Shown: piece after piece, positions 7,747 to 15,100 of the stretch | How the letters are laid out: every line of letters begins with the position of its first letter | Position numbering within the stretch: position 1 is the first letter of the stretch | DNA from: a bacterium | Lineage (GTDB): Bacteria > CSSED10-310 > JAJRTK01 | Reading direction: 5' to 3' | Assembly (NCBI GenBank): GCA_024278345.1 | Contig: JAJRTK010000481.1 | Coordinates: 1-16,509, forward strand | DNA length: 16,509 nucleotides | Made by a program: the position numbers and the translations under genes | The notes under the pieces: model-generated | The model's input: only the letters and a program-made list of their open reading frames with translations | The model's database searches: none | Told to the model about the DNA's origin: nothing

Positions 7747-8108
7747 CCCATGTCAAGGAGGGCTTAGTTGAGACCTTCAATTTCTCTGAGCCCGCCCAGA
7801 TCTTGCTGGACATCGATTTCGACGCGGGAAAAGGCAGCTTCTACTTCGCCGGTTTCTACGTGTTCAACGTGACAGTATCCAAGAATCCAAGTGGCGATGG
7901 TTGGATCTTGCGAGAGGCCCCGGCAACCATCGATGGTGTTGTCGAACTGAACTCCGGCTCGGTAGGCATTTCCGACTCCTACACCATCGATCCGGCCGGG
8001 GTGGGAGTGATCGCTCAAGAGCCCACCCTATCCGAGATGTACATCGGCGAGTCCAAGCGATCCCTCCGATTCAAAGATGGAACCACTTGGGCGATGCTCG
8101 ACCAGTAG
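7743..8108 (+). CDS. 3' fragment of the same probable secreted protein, unknown function
   Basis: Open from a TTG at 7743, with no Shine-Dalgarno at proper spacing (AAGGAG at 7720-7725 is 17 bases away), so an independent start is unlikely. The frame is open well upstream of the TTG and reads sensibly from about 7689 (NDYPNGVCFFEGAKRFARL). The 121 residues are rich in beta-type alternation (LLDIDFDAG, SFYFAGFYVFNVTV) with Gly, Ser and Asp, and have no membrane helix. This suits the body of an exported beta-sandwich-like protein (inference). I do not recognise the family. The stop is 40 bases before the radical SAM gene. Confidence 0.5.
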   Translation: MTHVKEGLVETFNFSEPAQILLDIDFDAGKGSFYFAGFYVFNVTVSKNPSGDGWILREAPATIDGVVELNSGSVGISDSYTIDPAGVGVIAQEPTLSEMYIGESKRSLRFKDGTTWAMLDQ

Positions 8109-8148
8109 GGCTGTTTCCCGTGGAGCAAGCAGGCGAGGAGCAGACGGA

Positions 8149-9849
8149 ATGCGGCTGCCTCAAGCCGACATTTTCATGACCACGGGCCTCAATACGGAGC
8201 TGACGCCCCACGACCTTAAACTTCGTTCGGGCGTACCCGTGGAGGCCCCGTTTTTGGGGGTTCAGAGCCTCCTTGCGACACTTGGACGCCGTGGACTTGG
8301 CCATCGGACCCGGTTTTGCGACCCCTACAATTGGCGCCTCACCACGGAGGAAGTCGTGGACCGGGCCGTGGCGGCATCACCTCGGATCGTCGCCGTGAGC
8401 GCTCTCTACGACCAGTGGGACCGGGGATTCACCAGCATCCCCGTGCAGGGAACCCGCCATCTCCTGGTACGCCTTCGCCAAGAGCTTCCCGAGGTCTGGA
8501 TCCTGTTCGGCGGTCGCGCCGCGTCCCCATCGACCGTGGACGAAATCCTTCAGGCCGGAGCCGACGCGGTCTTTCTGGGAGAATCCGACCACTCGTTTCC
8601 CATGGTCGTGGAACGGCTTCTCCAAGGAGAGGGAATCCTGGAAGCAACCCGGGCCTTTCCGGGAATCAGCGCCCGCATGGGACGCCAAGTCCACCGGGAC
8701 CTGGACATCCCGCTGGTCCCGGACCTGGCGACGATTCCCCCACCGCGCACCACGCGGCTCGGTGCCAACCTCTTCCTCCACGACCAGAGGGGCTGTCTGT
8801 CGAGCTGTACTTACTGTTCCGCCCGGATGAACCTCCAGGTGGCCGGCCGGTCTGTCATCCGGTATTTTGATCTGGACGAGCTGAAGCGGGAGATTGCGGC
8901 TCACGAGCGTGCCAAGCCTCTGGGACAGATCTTTCTCACCGCGAATACTTTTTTTTCGGATCGGCGGCGAGGCTGGGACCTCGCGGCTTGGCTCCTGGAC
9001 AACACTTCGGCGGTGGTGGCCTGCACCATCCGTCCCGAGGACCTCCTAAACCCCTGGCTCCAGGAACACCTGGCCCACCTGACCCAGCCGGAGCGTCTGG
9101 ATTTAGCAATGGGTCTCGAATCTCTCTCCCCGCGGATTCTCCGCCTCTACGGCCGCCAGATCGAGCCGGAGCGCCTCCTGTCCCTCGTGCGCCAGCTCCA
9201 CGCCATGGGATTCACCAACCTGACGCTCTTTTACATCGGCATCGATCCCTTCCGGTCCCCCGATGACTTGAAGAAAGAAAGGGATACCCTCTTTTCCTTG
9301 GCGGATGACCCCGCTCTTCTGCTCCAGACAATCTGGCAGATGGAGGAGTTTTCCCGGCACCTGGTCTTCTACCCCGACACCCCTCTCCAAAAGCTGGCCC
9401 GTCCATACGCCCCGTGGCAACTGGCCTATAAGTACTTGATGGAACCACTGGCCTTGTTCCGCCACGGCTTGCCCAAAAAACTGGCGCCGCTCCTGGACAA
9501 GGCCCAGCGCTCGAGCCTACCTGCCCCACTGAAAGCCCGGATGCTGAAGACCCTCTTTCCCCCGATCCTGGACTGGCTGGAACGCTTCTTCGACTCCGCC
9601 ATGGAGGCGGCCGCGAATTGGAAAGAAGAGACCGTGCTTAGCCCAAGCCTTTCCACCCAATCGCACCACCTGCCCAACAAGGCTTATTCGATTCTTCTCT
9701 CCAGCCAACTCTACGGTTCCGATTCCCCCTTCACTGACAGTTTCGCAAGAATCCTCACCAAACGCTACGCCATGCTCGGAGAGCTGGGGATCAAAAGTCC
9801 ACTCAAGCCTGTTGCGGACGCCCTCACGGACCTAACCCAACTCTTCTGA
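8149..9849 (+). CDS. Radical SAM protein with cobalamin-binding-like N-terminal domain
   Basis: A 566-residue iron-sulfur enzyme expected to cleave S-adenosylmethionine to a 5'-deoxyadenosyl radical. Cluster ligands are C216, C220 and C223 (CxxxCxxC, codons from 8794). Residues about 30-165 form an alpha/beta domain like the B12-binding domains of this superfamily (FGGRAAS at 120-126, GADAVFLGESD at 137-147), but without the DxHxxG motif of base-off binders. The radical SAM barrel spans about 205-430. The remaining C-terminal part is helical and substrate-specific in this family. ATG 8149 is chosen because GCGAGGAG at 8133-8140 lies 8 bases before it; the longer frame from 8077 would run into the preceding gene. 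Substrate unknown. Its position after the synthase operon suggests tailoring such as methylation or rearrangement, an inference only. Confidence 0.88.
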   Translation: MRLPQADIFMTTGLNTELTPHDLKLRSGVPVEAPFLGVQSLLATLGRRGLGHRTRFCDPYNWRLTTEEVVDRAVAASPRIVAVSALYDQWDRGFTSIPVQGTRHLLVRLRQELPEVWILFGGRAASPSTVDEILQAGADAVFLGESDHSFPMVVERLLQGEGILEATRAFPGISARMGRQVHRDLDIPLVPDLATIPPPRTTRLGANLFLHDQRGCLSSCTYCSARMNLQVAGRSVIRYFDLDELKREIAAHERAKPLGQIFLTANTFFSDRRRGWDLAAWLLDNTSAVVACTIRPEDLLNPWLQEHLAHLTQPERLDLAMGLESLSPRILRLYGRQIEPERLLSLVRQLHAMGFTNLTLFYIGIDPFRSPDDLKKERDTLFSLADDPALLLQTIWQMEEFSRHLVFYPDTPLQKLARPYAPWQLAYKYLMEPLALFRHGLPKKLAPLLDKAQRSSLPAPLKARMLKTLFPPILDWLERFFDSAMEAAANWKEETVLSPSLSTQSHHLPNKAYSILLSSQLYGSDSPFTDSFARILTKRYAMLGELGIKSPLKPVADALTDLTQLF

Positions 9850-10190
9850 GCGCGGCGCCCCCAAACTTCCCTCACTTCCGGTCGGCCTCGTTCATCGTCT
9901 CTACCACCCAGTGAAATTCGACCGTGCTCTTCGCCTAGGGCATAGATCTCGCTAAACCCTTTGCTTTCTCTGTGTTACGTTCCGCTCCCTTCGGGATCGA
10001 CCCGTGCCTTTGGCACGAGTTCCTCGCGGCACCCGCTCCTCGACATTGTCGCCCCTCTCGATCCTCTGCCCTAAAGCAGGAGCACCACCAGACTATGACC
10101 AGTCGCCTCGATCGGTTCTTTGCTGCCCGTTCGTCCGATGATCTTGGAACTCGATGAGGGGGTTGGTGTTGCATCTCTCTTCGAGAAGAG
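9850..10190. other. Non-coding region before the groEL promoter
   Basis: 341 bases with no credible gene on either strand. It holds two tight hairpins: TCCC/GGGA with a 3-base loop at about 9987-9997, and CGTGCC-TTT-GGCACG at 10003-10017. Neither has a T tract, so they are not terminators. The groEL promoter must lie near the right end; TTGCAT (10169-10174) and TAGCAC (10192-10197), 17 bases apart, are a weak candidate pair. Confidence 0.5.
10177..10190. repeat. Inverted repeat abutting the CIRCE element
   Basis: CTCTTC-GA-GAAGAG is a perfect 6-base inverted repeat with a 2-base spacer. It ends exactly where CIRCE begins. It could be a second operator or just part of the promoter region. Confidence 0.45.
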
Positions 10191-10217
10191 TTAGCACTCG
10201 TTGCGGTAGAGTGCTGA
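10191..10217 (+). promoter_or_regulatory. CIRCE element (HrcA operator)
   Basis: TTAGCACTC, nine bases, then GAGTGCTGA. This matches the CIRCE consensus TTAGCACTC-N9-GAGTGCTAA with one mismatch. HrcA repressor binds CIRCE and releases it on heat shock, so the groEL downstream is predicted to be HrcA-controlled. hrcA itself is not in the window. Confidence 0.93.
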
Positions 10218-10247
10218 CAATCGTTCCAAATCCCGTGAAACTCAAGC

Positions 10248-10345
10248 GGCCCAGGCTATGGGCCAGAGAAGTCCAGAGGTCAAGGCTCGCGGCGGATCTG
10301 TCGGCGATGCCCTCTTTGGACGGGGTTTCTGGGAATCTGAAACCC
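10248..10345 (+). promoter_or_regulatory. Structured 5' leader of groEL with two stem-loops
   Basis: Between CIRCE and the groEL start there are about 154 bases. They contain GGCCCA/TGGGCC (10248-10253 with 10259-10264, 5-base loop) and GGGTTTC/GAAACCC (10323-10329 with 10339-10345, 9-base loop). The second ends 13 bases before the Shine-Dalgarno AGGAG at 10359-10363. It might affect message stability or translation; no known riboswitch or thermometer family is recognised. Confidence 0.35.
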
Positions 10346-10371
10346 AATGGATGCAAGCAGGAGATGACCCC

Positions 10372-11964
10372 ATGGCGCACAAGCAGATTACTTACGACAC
10401 CGCAGCGCGGACAAGCCTTCTTCGTGGTGTGGATTTGATGGCCCGAGCCATAACGGCGACTCTGGGACCGCGCGGGAGAAACGTGGCGCTCCAGCGGAGT
10501 TTCGGGGCTCCGGTCATCACGAAGGATGGCGTCACCGTCGCCAAGGATCTCGAGTTTCCCGATGCGGACGAGAACGTTGGGGCCCAAATGCTCCACGAAG
10601 CGGCGAAGAAGACCTCCAGCGACGTGGGGGACGGAACCACCACGGCGACGGCCCTGGCTTCGTCCATCATCCGGGAAGGCATCCGCAACCTGGCGGCGGG
10701 CACGCCGGCGATGGAGTTGAAGCGCGGCATTGACCAGGCGTGCCAGTTGGCGGTGTCGGAGCTTCAAAAGGCGAGCATTCCTTTGACGAACAACAACGAG
10801 ATCGAGCAAGTGGCGACGGTGAGCGCCAACAACGATTCTTCCATTGGGAAGATGCTGACGTCGGCGATTGATCGGGTGGGGCGCGACGGGGTCATCACGG
10901 TGGAAGAGGGCAAGGGTCTGGAGACCGAGCTCGACGTGGTGGAAGGCATGCAGTTCGACAGGGGATATCTGTCGCCGCACTTCGTGACGGATCAGGAGCA
11001 CCAGGAGGTGGTCCTTGAGAGTCCTTACATCTTAATCCACGAAAAGAAGATCAGCTCCATGCAATCGCTTCTGCCGATTCTGGAACAGGTGGCGCGGCAA
11101 AGTGCTCCGATGCTGATCATTGCCGAGGACGTGGACGGCGAAGCTTTGGCGACGCTGGTGGTGAACAAGATCCGAGGCGTATTGCAGGTCTGCGCGGTGA
11201 AGGCCCCTGGTTTTGGTGATCGGCGAAAGGCCAGCTTGGGCGATATCGCTGCCATGACCGGTGGCCGCGTCATCAGTGAAGAGATCGGCATCAAGCTGGA
11301 AAAACTGACGCTCCGGGATCTGGGGCGCGCGCGGCGAATCCGTATCACGAAGGATGATACGACGATGATCGAAGGCGGCGGCAAGAAAGAGGAAGTCGAT
11401 GCTCGGGTGGCGCAGATCCGGCGGGCCATCGAGGATTCCACTTCGGATTACGACCGGGAGAAGCTCCAAGAGCGCCTTGCGAAACTGGCAGGCGGGATCG
11501 GCGTCATCCGTGTTGGCGGAGCGACGGAGACGGAGGTGAAGGAAAAGAAAGCCCGCTTCGAGAATGCGCTGAATTCGACGCGAGCCGCCATTGAAGAGGG
11601 GATTCTTGCTGGCGGTGGAACGGCTCTTTTGCGAGCGCGAACGGTCCTGGAGAAGCCCGACGCGAAGGGTGATCAGGCCCTTGGATACAAGATTCTGTAC
11701 CGGGCGCTTGGCGAGCCGGTTCGCCTCATTGCGGAGAATTCGGGTCTCAACGGAGCCGTGGTGATTCAGAAGATCTCCGAGGGAAGCGGCAGCAGATACG
11801 GTTTCAACGCGGTCACCGGGACGTATGGCGACATGTTCGAGATGGGTGTCATCGATCCGACGAAGGTCGTGCGCTCGGCGCTGCAAAATGCTGTCAGCGT
11901 CGCTGGCATTCTGCTGACGACGGAGGCCGTCGTCGTGGATGCTCCGGAGAAGAAGGAAGAGTAA
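10372..11964 (+). CDS. groL: Chaperonin GroEL (Hsp60), variant with Asn at position 398
   Basis: A 530-residue group I chaperonin subunit, expected to form heptameric rings that fold proteins with ATP and GroES. ATG 10372 follows AGGAG at 10359-10363 by 8 bases and gives the normal N-terminus; the in-frame ATG at 10258 would add 38 non-family residues. Numbering matches E. coli at every position checked. D52 (ITKDGV), D87 (GDGTTTAT), the GGG near 414 and the [16 protein letters not shown] signature are present. Most apical substrate-binding residues are kept (Y199, F204, L234, L237, L259), but Tyr203 is His. Catalytic Asp398 is replaced by Asn (codon AAT, 11563-11565). The C-terminus ends in KKEE with no Gly-Gly-Met repeats. 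No groES is adjacent, so this may be a secondary copy. CIRCE upstream predicts HrcA control, and an intrinsic terminator follows. Confidence 0.97.
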   Translation: MAHKQITYDTAARTSLLRGVDLMARAITATLGPRGRNVALQRSFGAPVITKDGVTVAKDLEFPDADENVGAQMLHEAAKKTSSDVGDGTTTATALASSIIREGIRNLAAGTPAMELKRGIDQACQLAVSELQKASIPLTNNNEIEQVATVSANNDSSIGKMLTSAIDRVGRDGVITVEEGKGLETELDVVEGMQFDRGYLSPHFVTDQEHQEVVLESPYILIHEKKISSMQSLLPILEQVARQSAPMLIIAEDVDGEALATLVVNKIRGVLQVCAVKAPGFGDRRKASLGDIAAMTGGRVISEEIGIKLEKLTLRDLGRARRIRITKDDTTMIEGGGKKEEVDARVAQIRRAIEDSTSDYDREKLQERLAKLAGGIGVIRVGGATETEVKEKKARFENALNSTRAAIEEGILAGGGTALLRARTVLEKPDAKGDQALGYKILYRALGEPVRLIAENSGLNGAVVIQKISEGSGSRYGFNAVTGTYGDMFEMGVIDPTKVVRSALQNAVSVAGILLTTEAVVVDAPEKKEE

Positions 11965-12017
11965 GTCGGCATTGATCCGGTTCCTTGGGGAAGCCGGATG
12001 AATCGTGGGCCGAGCTT

Positions 12018-12058
12018 GGGGCGGACAGCGTTTTTTGGTCGCGGTCCGCCCCCTGTTT
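12018..12058 (+). terminator. Intrinsic terminator after groEL
   Basis: GGGGCGGAC (12018-12026) pairs perfectly with GTCCGCCCC (12044-12052). An inner GCG/CGC pairing shortens the loop, and TTTT follows at 12055-12058. It lies 54 bases after the groEL stop and should separate groEL from the kinase gene. Confidence 0.82.
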
Positions 12059-12117
12059 TCCTAGAGAGAGGCTCTGCCTTTCGTGGCCTCGCGCCCTCTG
12101 TCTTTCGTTCCCGCGGC

Positions 12118-12133
12118 GACTGTGCTAGCAGTC
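12118..12133. repeat. Short inverted repeat upstream of the kinase gene
   Basis: GACTG at 12118-12122 and CAGTC at 12129-12133 flank and overlap the perfect 8-base palindrome TGCTAGCA (12123-12130). It lies 21 bases before the kinase start, where an operator or a promoter -10 region could be. Confidence 0.3.
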
Positions 12134-12154
12134 GAACGAGAGGCATGAAACGCG

Positions 12155-15100
12155 ATGAGCGAGTTCCGGAAAACATTTTCCCATCCAGGATCCACGGCGG
12201 CTTCTCCCCGGCGTAGCAGGCCCCCGGAGGCAGAATCCGGCGGCGCCTCTGGCCGGTCTGTGAGCGCGGAGGTGGACTCGGTTCCCGGCAATGGCGGTCT
12301 GGGTTGGGCATCCTCAATTTGGAGGGCCGGGGATGGCCAGGAGAGCCAGCCGCTCATCGACAGCCGTTATCGGCCGCTCCGAAAGCTTGGCCACGGCGGC
12401 GCAGGCAACGTTCTGGCGGTGGCTGACACCTTCCAAAGCGACCGGCTCGTGGCCCTGAAGCTTTTGGACCTGGAGGCTGATGAGCTACGCCGGGAGCTCC
12501 TTGCCCGCGAGTTCTACCACCTCACCAAGCTCGCCCATCCCAACCTGGTGAAGGTCTACGATTTCGGTGTCGAACCGCGATGGGGCAGATGCTACTTCAC
12601 CATGGAACTTGTGGAAGGTCCGGATCTCCTGGCGGCGACACAGGACCGGAAAATCCAGGAGATCTATCCCCTCGTTGCCCAGATTTGCCGGGCTTTGGGC
12701 TATATTCACGATCTTGGGTACCTCCACAACGACATCAAACCGGGAAACATCCTGGTGGCGGACCGGGATGGGCGGAGCCAAGTGCGGCTTTTGGATTTTG
12801 GTCTGGCGAGCCTTCGGCCTCGGGAGCCCGACCCTCGTGCAGCGACCAAAGACACGACCATCAGTGGCACTCTTCACTATCTGGCGCCAGAAGTTCTCCG
12901 CGGTCAGGCTCCCAATGTCCGTTCGGATCTCTACGCATTGGGCGTCCTGCTCTACGAGCTTTTCACGCGCCGGCACCCATTCCATCCCGACGATGGCGGA
13001 ACTCCTGGAAGCGGCGGGAGCCCTCTCTCCGCCGTTGCAGGTTCTCCACCGCAGCCATCGGCTTTGGCGCCCGAGCTTCCGGCCGCTTTGTCGGATCTTC
13101 TGCTGGGGCTTCTTTCGGCCAGGCCGAAGAACCGGCCGGCTTCCGCCCACCAGACTCTCGCCCTCTTCAACGAGGGAGCCGGAACCAGCTTCCAGCCGGA
13201 AACGCCGGAAACCTTGCTAGGCTACGTCCACGGCGGTCATCTGTTGGATCGAGAGGCGCACCTCGCGGCCATCGACTCTTTCCTGCGGGAAGCGGGGCTA
13301 CCCGCCTTAGGCGCAACGTCGGAAGCGTGCGAATCGGTGGGGATCGCGTCTCCTCTTCCAAACTGCTCCGGCACGGCGACTCCCCCGGAAACGGGTGTAC
13401 TGGGCCCGATGCTGGTCAAGGGGCCGAAGTTGAAAGATCCTGGAGGTTGCCGTTCTCTCTTGCTCATCGTTGGGAAGGATGGGATGGGCAAGACCCGCCT
13501 ACTAGAGGAGATCCGCGTCCGCGCGCAGCTTTCGGGGCTCTTGCCTCTTGGAGTTCGGGCCGCGGCCTCCAGTGGCGGACAGTATTGGGCCATCCGCCGG
13601 ATCCTGGGATATCTGGTCCGATCAACAGCCGATGACCCCGGCATCGTGGACCGCTTTCTGGAGGAGGGTGGTGCAGGCGCCTTAAAGCTGATGCCCGATC
13701 TTCGCCCGGGGCGAAAGCCGCCGGTTTTTCCGCAGCTTCCGGCAGCGCAAGAGGAACAGCGCCTCTTCGAGCAGGTGAGCCGGTTTTTCCTCGCCCTGGC
13801 GGCTCAGCGCCCCTGCTTGGTGCTCATCGACGATCTCCAGGTCTTGGACGAAGGAAGCCTCCGGTTGTTGGGCTATCTTGCCCGGAGCTTGCATCTCCAG
13901 CGCCGAACGGGCAAGAAACCGCCGGTTCTGCTGTTGGCCACCTGCAAGGCGGAATTAGCCGATCCGCTTCGAGGCAAGGAAATCGAGAAACTGGCGGCGG
14001 AGCCTTTTGCGGCCAAGATCGAGGTCAAGAGCTTGCCGGCATCCCGGGTCCAGGCGCTCATCGGGGCGATGTTCGGTCTGGAGACCGTTCCGGAATCCCT
14101 TGTCCACTGGGTGACGGCGCTTTCCGAGGGCAATCCGCTTTTCATCGTGGAACTCTTTGAGTTCCTTTTGTCGGAGGGCCACATCCAGCGTATCGAAGGC
14201 CGGTGGAAGATCTTGGTGGACGATCCTTCCAAACTAGAGATCCCCAAAGGCCTTTCAGACATTATCGCCACACGGCTGGAGCGGCTGGAGCCACCCGTTC
14301 GCAGAGTATTTCAGATCCTGGCGGCCCTTGGCCGGCCGGTGTTGGAGCCCCACCTTGTGGAGCTTTCAGATGTGCCTCAAAAGGAAGCGAAAAAAGCGAT
14401 TGACGCCCTAGTGAGCCGCCGCCTCGCCGTGGAACGGAGGCTGGGGGCTCGCCGTTTCTACGAGCTGGAGCAGCCGGCGAAGGCCCAGGTCATCTATCCC
14501 CGAATCCCCGAGGAGCAGCGGCAACAGCTCCATCTCTCCATTGCCCGCCACTTGGCCCGATGCCACGGCGAGGACCCGGCCCATGCCGAAGAACTGGCCC
14601 GCCACTATGTCTTGGCCGGGGAGCTCGCCGGCGCCTGCCGCCCGGCGTGGGTGGCAGGGAACGCCCTCCGCAAGACCGACTCCAATAAAACGGCATTGGA
14701 AATGTATCAGATCGTGGCCGATGCCTTCCGGCGGTCCCAAAATCAGATTGACTGGCAGCGATTTCCGGCGCTCCTCGACGGCACGGCATTCCCGCTTCAA
14801 CTTGACGAGCTCGTGCAATTGCACCGCTCTAGCTGCGACCTGGCCAAGAAGCTCGGGCGCTACCAAGAAGCCGTGCGCTCCGCGGCGGCCCTGCTGCACT
14901 TGGGGCATCGCGTAGGGGACGGAGCCCTCGTGGCACACGGCAACTTCCAGATCGGCTGGGCATGTCGGCTCCAGGGCAACTACGACCGCGCCGTACGGCA
15001 CCTTGGCCGGGCACGGGAGGCATTCCAACGAATCGACGCCATCAAGGATCTGGGCGACACTTTCAACCAGCTTGGCAACCTGAGATTCCAACAGGCCAAC

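Noticed and set aside
8077-8148. Earlier start for the radical SAM gene at 8077
   Set aside because: It would overlap the preceding gene, has no ribosome binding site, and the ATG at 8149 has GCGAGGAG 8 bases upstream.
10258-10371. N-terminal extension of GroEL from the ATG at 10258
   Set aside because: The 38 extra residues have no GroEL counterpart, and the ATG at 10372 has a good Shine-Dalgarno and the standard N-terminus.
10093-11001. Antisense frame of 302 codons over the groEL 5' half and leader
   Set aside because: The same region encodes a clear GroEL on the + strand. The frame crosses CIRCE and non-coding DNA and has no motif.
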